Position numbers and translations under genes: made by a program. DNA of 64,000 nucleotides from Clostridiales bacterium. Lineage in GTDB: Bacteria > Bacillota > Clostridia > Oscillospirales > Acutalibacteraceae. The stretch is taken from positions 1-64,000 of the forward strand of contig DXXG01000010.1 of NCBI GenBank assembly GCA_019416455.1, read 5' to 3'. Positions 53,118 to 61,554 of the stretch are shown one piece after another. Each line of letters opens with the position of its first letter. Positions within the stretch are counted from its first letter, which is position 1. The notes beneath the pieces were generated by a model. It was not told the DNA's origin, ran no database searches, and worked only from the letters and a program-made list of their open reading frames with translations.

Positions 53118-54035
53118 ATGATAACGCTCAAGGATGAAGATTACCGAAAATTCCGATACACAAAAGTCCAGGTGCCCATCATGCTGAGGAAATGTCCATC
53201 AGACTGGGAAGACAGCGCTCATTACCTGGATGTGCACTGCGATTCGCTCTCCCAGAAAAACTGCTTTATCGGTGCTAGGGAGATTAAGCAGATCCACATC
53301 TGGCGGCTGCAGGCGGCAAAGAGCGGAACGGATATAGTGCCGCCCCGTTGGACGGTGGAAATCGTACTGGCGGAGGTGCTGCGGGAACAGGAGGCTTCCC
53401 GATTGCTGGACGACCTGTGTGAAACATTTTCCCTTGCCTGCGGCAAGCAGAACAGCCTGTTTCAGTACAGTGGGTTGGGCGGGTTCACTTACCGCAGTTC
53501 AGAAATTCAGCGGAGCTATGCCGGCGAAGACGGCGTTTTTGGGGACAGGGATTTCAATTATTTCTGCGATGTGGAGAGCCATACGCTCAACACGCTCTCG
53601 GAGGATGTGTTCCTCCTTCCGAAAGCCTTCTCTCCAAAGCCGGAGCTGACCAGGAAGCTGGAGAAGGCATTTCTGACCGCCATGTACAGCCGGGACGCTG
53701 TTTCGCGGTATATCCTTCTGTACTATCTGTTTGAGATTCTGTATGACACAGAGGAATACAAAAAGCTGGAAGCGGCCGGGAAAGCGGCCCATCCGGGAGA
53801 GAGAGGATGGGTACGTAGGAACCGGAATCATCTGCTGTATCAATATCTAAAGGAGCAGTTTGGCATAACGGAATATCGCCATTTTGACCGCTGCTCCCTT
53901 CTGACGCCCGAGATACTCGGGCAGATCATCCTCACCAGAAACGATCTGGCCCATCGTGCGGATACCTCCAGAGTTACCGAGATGATGTACCACCACCTGC
54001 TACCGATTTTGCAGGGTGTACTGGGCGGGAAATAA
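53118..54035 (+). CDS. HEPN-like domain protein of unknown function
   Basis: 305 residues from ATG 53118 behind AAAGGAG. Mixed N-terminal domain; the C-terminal 110 residues are helical and contain LTRNDLAHRAD, matching the RN-x3-H signature of HEPN/ApeA-like RNases. HEPN proteins commonly act as RNA-cleaving toxins or defence effectors. It stands alone, with no adjacent antitoxin gene, in an accessory zone next to a Doc/Phd pair. Cargo; defence role is inference. Confidence 0.6.
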   Translation: MITLKDEDYRKFRYTKVQVPIMLRKCPSDWEDSAHYLDVHCDSLSQKNCFIGAREIKQIHIWRLQAAKSGTDIVPPRWTVEIVLAEVLREQEASRLLDDLCETFSLACGKQNSLFQYSGLGGFTYRSSEIQRSYAGEDGVFGDRDFNYFCDVESHTLNTLSEDVFLLPKAFSPKPELTRKLEKAFLTAMYSRDAVSRYILLYYLFEILYDTEEYKKLEAAGKAAHPGERGWVRRNRNHLLYQYLKEQFGITEYRHFDRCSLLTPEILGQIILTRNDLAHRADTSRVTEMMYHHLLPILQGVLGGK

Positions 54036-54221
54036 TTAGGCAGCGCTGCTATGGAACCGTCCATCCTGTCTTTGGAAAGCTCTGGCAGCCGATCTGGCCC
54101 TGTGGGCGGGTGTCCTTATGGTGAACAAGCAGGTCCGGCAAAAGCCGTTCCACTTGGTTTCCTGGATTGCTAGGGTGCTCGCTTTCAGCTGGGACTATAG
54201 GGGGCGGAGCCCCTTGATGCA

Positions 54222-54400
54222 GTCGACTGCAAGTGCGACCCCATTGTCATCGGGGCCATGAAAAAGCAGCCCGGATTTTTCTCCGATTACCACATGAGTG
54301 AGTCCAGCTGGATTCCCCTCGCCCTGGACGGCAGCGTGCTGGATGGACGGATCAAAACGCTCTAGATATGAGCTATGACGGGACCATGGCAATAATAAGA
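54222..54400 (+). pseudogene. MmcQ/YjbR-family remnant
   Basis: Readable as CKCDPIVIGAMKKQPGFF then YHMSESSWIPLALDGSV, matching the DNA-binding MmcQ/YjbR family core (YHMNKxHW...LDGS). A stop at 54363 and a frameshift (CTAGATATGAGC) break it, and the front half is missing. A downstream fragment (54405-54510) continues without recognisable identity. Confidence 0.65.
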
Positions 54401-54551
54401 GGAAAAAGGTCGAAAAGCGCGGGCTGGAACACTGGGGAAAAATGATCGGAGTAGGGAGTGGCGTGACCCTGAATAAACACGGAAAGGACATCATTGAGAA
54501 GAATTTCTGAAATCGGTGAAAGAAGGGGCGGAAATAATCTCTGGTCAAAAT

Positions 54552-54595
54552 AAAAGAGGGGCGGAGGTGTGACCTCCGTCCCTCTTTTCTTTTTG
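54552..54595. terminator. Intrinsic terminator
   Basis: AAAAGAGGGGCGGAGGT / ACCTCCGTCCCTCTTTT 17-bp stem (one G-T) with a 3-nt loop, followed by CTTTTT. Serves the two decayed genes. Confidence 0.85.
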
Positions 54596-54609
54596 GGTTT
54601 CTCTTCGAT

Positions 54610-55005
54610 GCTGATTGCTTCAGTTGCGCGCCGTCCCGAAAGGCATTGCCCACCTTCTCGCCCAGCACACGGTATGTGTTGTGGATGGGGTCAAAGGTGA
54701 TGGGCTACAGCTTGTCCGATTCGATCTTGCTATCCTCGTCCATGGGCAGCTCATCGATGAGAGGCGCATCCACAAATTCCGACTTGGTGGTGTGTCAGCC
54801 AGCCTCGGCCACCATCTGTTCCGCCGTGGTCATGCTGATGGTGAACATCTTGTGCTTGATGATGTCGGCAGTGGTCTTGTGGCCGGCGCTGATGCACAGG
54901 CTCAGCTCCTGGTCGTCGCTGATGCCGCCCCAGGCCGCGTTCATAGCGTTGGGGACGCCGTCCTTGTCGTAGGTCGCCAGGATAAATACCGGCTGGGGAT
55001 AGGTT
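54610..55005 (-). pseudogene. Flavin-reductase-family (flavoredoxin-like) remnant
   Basis: On the minus strand the text reads PQPVFILATYDKDGVPNAMN, then AAWGGISDDQELSLCISAGH, KTTADIIKHKMFTISM, typical of the FMN-binding flavin reductase family. In-frame stops follow at E-A-G-stop-H-T-T and D-K-L-stop-P-I-T. Decayed relic. Confidence 0.75.
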
Positions 55006-55176
55006 CAGGGTTTGAAACTAAAATTTTTGCGCATATTGATTCCTACTGTTTCTTGCGCAATTTCAGAATACCCCTTCCGGTAGTGCCGGGATCCGGTTCC
55101 GGCGGGATGCTGGCTTATCCGGCTTTTTCTCCCTCGCCGAGATTGCTTATGAAACGGAAAAAACACCAGGGTCAGC

Positions 55177-55554
55177 TTACAGAGAGTGGGCCAAAAGCCA
55201 GGCCAGCAGGTCCTCATACCGGCCTTCTCCGGAGGCCACTTGCAGAATGATGTCTACCAGTTCCTGCTGGGTATAGCGCAGTTCCACGCCGTTGATGGCC
55301 AGAAACACCAGCATTACGTGGGTGCCGATTCGCTTGTTGCCGTCTACAAACGGGTGATTTTTCACGAGGCCGTATCCAAGACGGGCGGCCTTCTGCTGCA
55401 GCGAAGGATAGGCGCTGGTTCCCGCAAAACTCTGAAACGGCGCACTGAGAGCAGACTCCAGAAGCCCCTCGTCCCGTAGCCCGGGGCTGCCGCCAGTGGC
55501 CTCTATCAACTGCTGATGGAGCAGCAGAACCTGCCGCTTGCTTGGAACCTTCAT
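55177..55554 (-). CDS. doc: Doc-type toxin (Fic family)
   Basis: 125 residues. Fic/Doc motif NHPFVDGNKRIGTHVML (about 66-82), with the death-on-curing pattern LHQQLIEATGGSPGLRDEGLLESAL near the N-terminus. Doc toxins inactivate EF-Tu by phosphorylation, arresting translation. Overlaps its antitoxin gene by ATGA. Full length, motif intact. Confidence 0.92.
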   Translation of the reverse strand: MKVPSKRQVLLLHQQLIEATGGSPGLRDEGLLESALSAPFQSFAGTSAYPSLQQKAARLGYGLVKNHPFVDGNKRIGTHVMLVFLAINGVELRYTQQELVDIILQVASGEGRYEDLLAWLLAHSL

Positions 55555-55793
55555 TTGGCCAGTTCCTCATAGGCGGCACGGTTTTGCCGGATCAGGCGGG
55601 CGGAGACGTCCAGAATGTCTTCGTCTGACGCGGCCTGCATCTGCTCGGCTTGGCTGAATTCGACCACCAGGTATCGCGGAACATTGTTTTTCAGAATGAC
55701 CGCTGCACCGTGCTCATCCACCAACCGGGCAACCTTGGAAAAATTCTGATTGGCTTCGGTCATGGAGACCATTGTATCTGTGTTAATCATCAT
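55551..55793 (-). CDS. phd: Phd/YefM-type antitoxin
   Basis: 80 residues from ATG 55793 (GGAGCG upstream). Phd fold: MVSMTEANQNFSKVARLVDEHGAAVILKNNVPRYLVV, then a charged toxin-binding tail. It neutralises Doc and represses the operon. The pair would stabilise the element near its attachment site. Confidence 0.9.
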   Translation of the reverse strand: MMINTDTMVSMTEANQNFSKVARLVDEHGAAVILKNNVPRYLVVEFSQAEQMQAASDEDILDVSARLIRQNRAAYEELAK

Positions 55794-56129
55794 GGCAATC
55801 ACGCTCCTTCTATTTCAATTATACGCAAAACTAGGAGAAATACAACCTATAATAAGGGAAAAGAAGGAGCAGTCATATGTCCGAGGCTTTCAGGCAACGA
55901 AACACGGAGCGGTGAAGCAACGGGGCACAGACCTTCCACCCGCTGGCCGCTGTGGCGCCCCGGTGGTGCGCTTTCCATATTTATATTAAGGTCTTAAGTA
56001 AAGAGGTGTTATACTGCTCTCAAAAGACAGAATAGTCGACTCTGGCCAAGGTCCTGTTTGCCTAACAGCCTGAACTGCATCTCCTGGGAAGAGCCGGAAT
56101 GGGACGGGAGCAACAGAAATGGCAGGGAA

Positions 56130-56333
56130 AAATAACGGGAAAAGCCTCAAATTTTGTGATGGTTTCCCTGTAAACCGTTCTGTGAAAAATGACGGGGAAA
56201 TCCGTCTTTTCCACCATTATGCCCCGGTTTTGTCCCCTGCACCGGCGAGCGGGAAATAACGGGGTTTTCTGTTTCGGCTTTCCATGCTTTCCGGCCTGCC
56301 GGCGGGGGGCTGCGCTGGGGGAGAAATGACGGG
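56130..56333 (+). repeat. Four direct AAATRACGGG repeats beside the attachment site
   Basis: AAATAACGGG (56130), AAATGACGGG (56187), AAATAACGGG (56254), AAATGACGGG (56324), spaced 57, 67 and 70 bp. They lie in a 780-bp gene-free stretch (55803-56587) directly next to the tRNA fragment, as recombinase or Xis arm sites would. No supported gene is seen in this stretch. Confidence 0.6.
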
Positions 56334-56587
56334 ATTTCCCGCCGTTTCTTTTTTCCCAGCCGGATTGGGAAGGCCTCATTCTGAGAGGCTTTGTTCGCTG
56401 TCCTGTTCCCCGGAAGCGGGGGACAACAGCCTGCCGTGCTCCCCCTTTCAAAAGGCCCCGCAAAAAAGTGGAATCTGAGTGGAATCAAAAAATTTTTGTC
56501 CCTAAATGGGGGAGGAAAACCACGGAAAACCGGCCTTTTTCGGCCCTATTTCCCGGAAAAATCATAGGGGGAGAGAATGGCATTCAA

Positions 56588-56621
56588 GAGGTCAGCGGTT
56601 CGATCCCGCTTATCTCCACCA
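56588..56621 (+). tRNA. 3' fragment of tRNA-Ala: element attachment site
   Basis: GAGGTCAGCGGTTCGATCCC and the following GCTTATCTCCACCA give the variable loop, T-arm, acceptor 3' strand and CCA of a tRNA-Ala. No 5' half (GGGGATA...) or anticodon arm precedes it. It therefore looks like the duplicated 3' end left by integration into a tRNA gene; the intact tRNA should lie at the other end of the element. Confidence 0.8.
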
Positions 56622-56624
56622 ACA

Positions 56625-56663
56625 GAGAAAAGGCTTGAAACTTAATGTTTCAAGCCTTTTCTC
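56625..56663. terminator. Terminator of the original tRNA gene
   Basis: GAGAAAAGGCTTGAAAC / GTTTCAAGCCTTTTCTC perfect 17-bp stem, 5-nt loop, 3 bp after the CCA. The following 56664-57052 holds no gene, only the hairpin at 56976. Confidence 0.85.
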
Positions 56664-56975
56664 ATTCTGTCAAAACAAAGTGCCGCTTATCTACATTAGC
56701 CTGGGGATTCCCTAAAAAGTGAAATGTTATTTTTAATATAGGCGGTGCGATCGTGCCCCGTGTGGAATTAGATTTCACTTACCACAGTACTGAGCTGATC
56801 GGGTATTGTGTTTGACCGGGATTTTCTTCGTACTTTGCCGCGCTGGGACAAGGAAATCTAAGCATTGACGATTAACGAGAGAAAACCGTTAGTTGCTCAC
56901 TATTTATTGCTGCGAACGGGTGAAAAATAAACTTCGATATAAAGACCGCTGTGTCCTAACAGATATTCTGCCAAG

Positions 56976-57010
56976 ACAGCTCGTGGGAAAAATCCTGCGG
57001 GCTGTTTTTA
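56976..57010 (+). terminator. Intrinsic terminator
   Basis: ACAGCTCGTGGG / CCTGCGGGCTGT 12-bp stem with G-T pairs, then TTTTT. Insulates the SOS operon from upstream. Confidence 0.75.
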
Positions 57011-57052
57011 TATAAGAGCAGGCTGTCTCCAAACATTTCCATCCAATAGGAC

Positions 57053-57108
57053 TTGTATAAATCGAATAAATGTTCTATAATTCTTGTGGATTATCAAACG
57101 TATATTCG
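57053..57108 (+). promoter_or_regulatory. SOS promoter with two LexA-like boxes
   Basis: TTGTAT (57053-57058), 17-bp spacer, TATAAT (57076-57081). CGAATAAATGTTCT (57063-57076) lies inside the promoter and CAAACGTATATTCG (57095-57108) just downstream. Both are close to the Firmicute LexA consensus CGAAC-N4-GTTCG. Confidence 0.75.
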
Positions 57109-57153
57109 ATACGAGAACGGCGATCCCGTGGAAGAGGAAGGAGTCGAGGTGTT

Positions 57154-57405
57154 GTGAAAGAGTACGTTCGCCGGAAGCAGTATGTGGAAGTAGTGGCCAC
57201 CCACCATATAGACGGTAGCGTCCGTCCCCAAAAGATCGTTCTGGCCACTGGTCCCGTGTTTGAGATCGAGGACAGTCGGGAGACCATACGTGGCAAAGCC
57301 TGTACCACTGGGGAACTAGCCCGGAGGTTTGTAGTGAAGATCCGGGGAAAGGAGACTTTTCTCTATCAGGATGGAGAGAGATGGTTCGTGGAGATGAAAA
57401 TGTAG
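57154..57405 (+). CDS. Small protein of the SOS polymerase operon
   Basis: 83 residues from GTG 57154. Basic beta-rich protein (VKEYVRRKQYVEVVATHHID then KIRGKETFLYQDGERWFVEM). Similar small genes precede UvrX-type polymerases in Clostridia. Placed directly behind the LexA boxes, so induced by DNA damage. Function unknown. Confidence 0.6.
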   Translation: MKEYVRRKQYVEVVATHHIDGSVRPQKIVLATGPVFEIEDSRETIRGKACTTGELARRFVVKIRGKETFLYQDGERWFVEMKM

Positions 57406-57475
57406 GGTAGACTACAGATTATCTCCTCCAGATGACCAATCTGTGCCATCGAGGTGCGGAAATAGAAAAGTGCGT

Positions 57476-57504
57476 TTGCGTTCCCTTTGTGGGCGTGGTA
57501 TAGT
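57476..57504 (+). promoter_or_regulatory. Second promoter before the Y-family polymerase
   Basis: TTGCGT (57476-57481), 17-bp spacer, TATAGT (57499-57504), 35 bp before the ATG. No LexA-like box is apparent here. Confidence 0.6.
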
Positions 57505-57539
57505 AACAGACAGAATCTTTAAGAAAGGAGCCCGGAAGC

Positions 57540-59054
57540 ATGGAGAAAACTTATTTTGCCATCGACTTGAAAAGTTTCTATGCTTCCGTGGAGTGTATGG
57601 AGCGTGGGCTGGATCCTATGACCACCAATCTGGTGGTGGCGGACAAGTCCCGCACAGAAAAGACCATTTGCCTGGCAGTGTCGCCTTCTTTAAAGGCTTA
57701 CGGTGTGTCTGGTCGAGCCCGGCTTTTTGAAGTGATCCAGCGGGTGGAACAGGTGAACCGGGAACGGCAGCAGAAGGCACCCGGCAGAAGGTTCACCGCC
57801 TCTTCCTGGGACGACACCCAGGTGCGGGCTTCTTTCGCAGTAGCGCTGGACTATCTGGTAGCGCCGCCCCGGATGCGCCTTTATATGGAATACAGCTCCC
57901 GGGTCTACCAGGTGTACCTGAAATACGTGGCGCCGGAGGATATCCACGTGTATTCCATCGATGAGGTTTTCATCGATGCTACCGCTTACCTGAACACTTA
58001 TGGCCTGACCCCGAAAGAACTGGTCCGTACCATAATCTTGGACGTACAGAAAACGGTGGGCATCACTGCGGCAGGGGGGATCGGCACGAACCTGTATCTG
58101 GCAAAGGTGGCCATGGATATCGAGGCCAAGCACATTCCTCCGGACGAAAATGGAGTGCGCATCGCGGAATTGAACGAGATGAGTTATCGTCGATCCCTGT
58201 GGAGTCACCGTCCCCTGACAGATTTCTGGCGGGTAGGACCTGGATACGCAAAAAAGCTGGAAGCCCATGGTCTGTATACCATGGGGGACGTGGCCCGGTG
58301 TTCCATTGGCAAGCCTGGGTACATCCACAACGAGGAACTGCTGTACAAACTTTTCGGCGTCAACGCGGAGCTGCTCATTGACCATGCTTGGGGATGGGAG
58401 CCCTGCACCATTGCTGATATCAAAGCCTATAAACCGGAGTCCAATTCTATCGGTTCCGGTCAGGTGCTTCAGGAGCCCTATTCCTTTGAAAAAGCCCGAG
58501 TGGTCCTGCGGGAAATGGCGGATCAGCTGGCCCTGGACTTGGTGGAAAAGAACCTGGTCACCAACCAGCTTGTCCTCACCGTGGGGTATGACCGGGAGAG
58601 TTTGCAGAACCCGAACATCCACTATCGGGGGGAGATTACCACAGACCGCTACGGTAGGTCTGTCCCCAAGCACGCTCACGGTACCGAGAACCTGGAACGG
58701 TATACTTCTTCTTCCAAGGTGCTGATGGATGCCGCGGCCGCTCTTTATGAGCGGGTGGTGGATCAAAGCCTGTTGGTGCGGCGGTTGTACCTCACAGCCA
58801 CTCGCGTGATCGATGAAGGGAAAGCTCCCCAGCCGGGGACTTTGGAACAGATGGATCTGTTCACCGACTACCAGGCTCTGGAGCAGAAACGTGCAGAGGA
58901 GAACCAGGAGCTTTCCCGGGAAAACCAACGGCAGAAAGCGGTGCTGGAGATCAAAAAGAAGTTTGGCAAGAACGCTATTCTGAAGGGCATCAGTTTTACA
59001 GAAGGCGCGACGGGCCGGGAACGTAACGGTCAAGTGGGAGGACACAAGGCATGA
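57540..59054 (+). CDS. Y-family DNA polymerase (UvrX-like)
   Basis: 504 residues. Catalytic motifs FAIDLKSFYASVE (6-18) and VYSIDEVFID (about 136-145) supply the metal-binding Asp/Glu residues. HhH-like TDFWRVGPGYAKKLEAHGLYTMGDVA around 227-252. Little-finger domain to about 420, then the clamp-binding motif EQMDLFTD near 440. Error-prone translesion synthesis after SOS induction. Lys-rich C-terminal tail. Overlaps the next gene by 4 bp. Confidence 0.92.
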   Translation: MEKTYFAIDLKSFYASVECMERGLDPMTTNLVVADKSRTEKTICLAVSPSLKAYGVSGRARLFEVIQRVEQVNRERQQKAPGRRFTASSWDDTQVRASFAVALDYLVAPPRMRLYMEYSSRVYQVYLKYVAPEDIHVYSIDEVFIDATAYLNTYGLTPKELVRTIILDVQKTVGITAAGGIGTNLYLAKVAMDIEAKHIPPDENGVRIAELNEMSYRRSLWSHRPLTDFWRVGPGYAKKLEAHGLYTMGDVARCSIGKPGYIHNEELLYKLFGVNAELLIDHAWGWEPCTIADIKAYKPESNSIGSGQVLQEPYSFEKARVVLREMADQLALDLVEKNLVTNQLVLTVGYDRESLQNPNIHYRGEITTDRYGRSVPKHAHGTENLERYTSSSKVLMDAAAALYERVVDQSLLVRRLYLTATRVIDEGKAPQPGTLEQMDLFTDYQALEQKRAEENQELSRENQRQKAVLEIKKKFGKNAILKGISFTEGATGRERNGQVGGHKA

Positions 59055-59956
59055 ATCAAACGAAAACGAAAAGACCTTCCCCTCATAAAGAGGTTCCCCG
59101 AACAAGCAGGAGAAAGCGGTTGACTATCCTTGGGGCAGTGGTGGCTGTCCTGATCTTGCTTACTGCCTGGATCGTGTGGGGGAATACCGCTCTGGAGGTT
59201 TCGGAGTTTACCATATCCAGCGAGAAATTGCCAAAAAGCTTTTCCGGGTACCGTATCGCTCAAATTTCCGATCTCCACAACGTCCAGTTTGGAGAGGAAA
59301 ATGTCCAACTGTTGGAATTGCTGGAAAGCACAGAGCCGTATTGTATCGTCCTCACAGGGGATCTGGTGGATTCCCGCCGGACAGATATAGAAATTGCTGT
59401 CTCTTTTGCGGAGAAGGCAGTCAAGATCGCTCCGGTGTATTATGTTACCGGAAATCATGAAGCCCGTTTGGAAGACTATGAAAACCTAAAAGCCGGATTA
59501 GAAAAGACCGGCGTCACAGTGTTGGAAAACCAGGCAGTTCAGTTGGAACGTTCTGGCCAGCGGATCTGTTTGGCGGGCGTGAATGACCCCAGTTTTCAAA
59601 CGGATTTCCTATTCGACGAACCGGAAGAAGTGCTTCGCAAGGAGCTGGAACAGGTGACCCCGGAGAAGGGGGAATATTGGATCCTGTTGTCTCATCGGCC
59701 AGAGTGTTTTGACCTGTATCGGGAATACGGTGTGGATCTTGTCTTTACTGGCCATGCCCACGGGGGGCAGTTTCGGCTCCCCTTTGTAGGAGGGATGGCG
59801 GCTCCGGGGCAGGGGCTTTTCCCAAAGTATGACAGCGGTCTTTACACGGAAAGCGGCACCAGTATGTTGGTCAGCCGGGGGTTGGGGAACAGCCTGTTCC
59901 CCTTTCGGGTGAACAACCGGCCGGAAATCCTGGTGGCAGAGCTACAATCAGCCTAA
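59051..59956 (+). CDS. Membrane-anchored metallophosphoesterase (YkoQ/YaeI-like)
   Basis: 301 residues. One N-terminal membrane helix (23-45), then a calcineurin-like phosphoesterase domain: RIAQISDLHN (about 68-77), LTGDLVDS, YYVTGNHEA, LLSHRPE and FTGHAHGGQF. These supply the two-metal site. Family members act as phosphodiesterases, some on UDP-diacylglucosamine. Coupled to the polymerase gene by ATGA, so part of the SOS operon, an odd partner for a polymerase. Confidence 0.88.
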   Translation: MNQTKTKRPSPHKEVPRTSRRKRLTILGAVVAVLILLTAWIVWGNTALEVSEFTISSEKLPKSFSGYRIAQISDLHNVQFGEENVQLLELLESTEPYCIVLTGDLVDSRRTDIEIAVSFAEKAVKIAPVYYVTGNHEARLEDYENLKAGLEKTGVTVLENQAVQLERSGQRICLAGVNDPSFQTDFLFDEPEEVLRKELEQVTPEKGEYWILLSHRPECFDLYREYGVDLVFTGHAHGGQFRLPFVGGMAAPGQGLFPKYDSGLYTESGTSMLVSRGLGNSLFPFRVNNRPEILVAELQSA

Positions 59957-59983
59957 ATGGAAAGTTCGTAGAGAGGAACCACA

Positions 59984-60400
59984 ATGAAAACAAACTTTGC
60001 GTATGAGGACATTATCTGCCTGCCTCATCCCACTTCGAAAAAACATCCTCGAATGTCTATGGTGGAGCGGGCGGCTCAGTTCTCTCCCTTCGCGGCCTTG
60101 ACTGGTTTTGGCGGAGTCATACAGGAAACCGGACGGCTGACAGACCGGCGTGTGGAATTAGGGGAGAGCGACCGGGAAGAACTGGAACGGCGGCTCAACT
60201 ACTTGGACGCCCAGGAAGGGCATCCTATGGTGAAGGTGACTTACTTCCTGCCCGATGAGAAAAAGGAAGGAGGCGCCTATGTGACGGTCCAGGGAAAGTT
60301 GAAGCGGATAGACTCTGTGGAAGGTGTCTTGCTGTTGGAGAATGGGGGACGGGTGCCCGTGAGTGAGATCGTATGGGTGGAAACGACAGAGGAAACGTGA
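59984..60400 (+). CDS. YolD-like protein
   Basis: 138 residues with the YolD signature HPRMSMVERAAQFSPFAALTGFGG (21-44). YolD-like proteins accompany UvrX polymerases and may modulate them. GAGAGGAACC precedes ATG. Last gene of the SOS operon, ended by a strong terminator. Confidence 0.88.
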   Translation: MKTNFAYEDIICLPHPTSKKHPRMSMVERAAQFSPFAALTGFGGVIQETGRLTDRRVELGESDREELERRLNYLDAQEGHPMVKVTYFLPDEKKEGGAYVTVQGKLKRIDSVEGVLLLENGGRVPVSEIVWVETTEET

Positions 60401-60439
60401 TGACCACCTATTATTTCACCGTGATATAACAGTATGTGA

Positions 60440-60484
60440 AAAAGTCCCTGCCGGCTTGTGGTTAGCTGGCAGGGACTTTTTAAT
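60440..60484. terminator. Terminator between convergent genes
   Basis: AAAAGTCCCTGCC / GGCAGGGACTTTT 13-bp stem with T- and A-tracts; serves the SOS operon and perhaps the converging isomerase gene. Confidence 0.9.
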
Positions 60485-60504
60485 AAAAAAGACCTGGATA
60501 TTTT

Positions 60505-61353
60505 TCACAGTTGGCAAGTGTTCAGGGGAGAGACGTACTGGGGATAGTTCTTCCGCAGGAAAGTCATGGCAGTTTCGTACTCCTCTAGGGAGTCCAGATG
60601 CTCAATGAGCACAGGAGTGTCCTGTGGAAGCTGGGACAGGTGGTGGAGATAGCACTCTAACCGGCCCTCACCCGTGCCGATGGGTGTCTCCTGGATCATC
60701 ACCGTGGTGCCTACGTTCATGGTGATGTCCTTGATGTGGCTGCTGGCAATAGATTCACTCAGCAGGGAAAAGGCCTCCTCCATCAGTTCTTCCTGATGAG
60801 TGTAGCCGTAAGGATCCCGCACAAAGTTAAAGACATCCATGTGGACTCCGCATCCTTTGCGGTCTACATCCCGGAGGAATTGCAGGTACTGCTGGGGACT
60901 CCAGGGGAGCATCCACTGCATGGGTTCCAGAGCATAGACGGTGTGCTGAGGGTTCACGGTGTCGCATAGGCGCTGGACGAAATCCACGTTCTTGTGGTAG
61001 AGGGCTTCATCGAAATTTTCCCGGTAGCAGTAAAACCACTTCTCTCCCGCGGCTCCTGACACGTTGACGCAGCAATCAGCATGGACGTACTCTGCCAGCC
61101 GGAACTGTTCCAGGCAGCGGGTTTGGGCGGCTTTTGCCTGCTCCGGGTCGGGAAAGTGGGGGGAGTTCCACACCCCCACTTCCGCAATGCGGATGTCATG
61201 TTCTCGGGCGGCCTTTACATAGGCGTCGATCAGGCTGACGGGCGCTTGGTAGTCTACCGGAAAAGAGGTGGCCCGAAAGCCACGGTCCACAAGAATTTCC
61301 GCCCACTGGTCTGGAGAGTCGTGGGGCGGGGTGAAATTGATTCCAATTCTCAT
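60505..61353 (-). CDS. Sugar-phosphate isomerase/epimerase-like TIM-barrel protein
   Basis: 282 residues of the AP-endonuclease-2/xylose isomerase-like fold. Metal-ligand candidates: Glu in VYALEPMQW (about 144), Asp in VHMDVFNF (about 172), His in SSHIKDI (about 208) and Glu in VLIEHLDS (about 250). Probably acts on a sugar or sugar derivative. Divergent from a GH43 gene, suggesting a shared carbohydrate-use locus. AAGGAGGAG upstream. Confidence 0.8.
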   Translation of the reverse strand: MRIGINFTPPHDSPDQWAEILVDRGFRATSFPVDYQAPVSLIDAYVKAAREHDIRIAEVGVWNSPHFPDPEQAKAAQTRCLEQFRLAEYVHADCCVNVSGAAGEKWFYCYRENFDEALYHKNVDFVQRLCDTVNPQHTVYALEPMQWMLPWSPQQYLQFLRDVDRKGCGVHMDVFNFVRDPYGYTHQEELMEEAFSLLSESIASSHIKDITMNVGTTVMIQETPIGTGEGRLECYLHHLSQLPQDTPVLIEHLDSLEEYETAMTFLRKNYPQYVSPLNTCQL

Positions 61354-61554
61354 TGGTGTACTCCTCCTTAAAAATGGTCGGGATCAGGAAACACCACGCC
61401 ACCAGGTTTCGGTAAGCCTCCCTAGCTTTCCGGATTCCCTGGAAGCGTGTTTCTCTATAACATACAATACCACAAACTTTCGGATTTTTTCCTTTACTTT
61501 TCAAAATAGGTATAGTACACTGACAAAAAATCATGATTTTAGGAGAGAGTTGTT

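Noticed and set aside
54615..55250. 211-residue plus-strand frame
   Set aside because: The minus strand reads as a decayed flavin reductase; the plus frame is its shadow.
56130..56333. Repeats as a CRISPR array
   Set aside because: Units are 10 bp and not separated by uniform spacers, and no cas genes are present in the window.
56588..56621. Complete functional tRNA gene
   Set aside because: No acceptor 5' strand, D-arm or anticodon arm upstream; only the 3' third is present.
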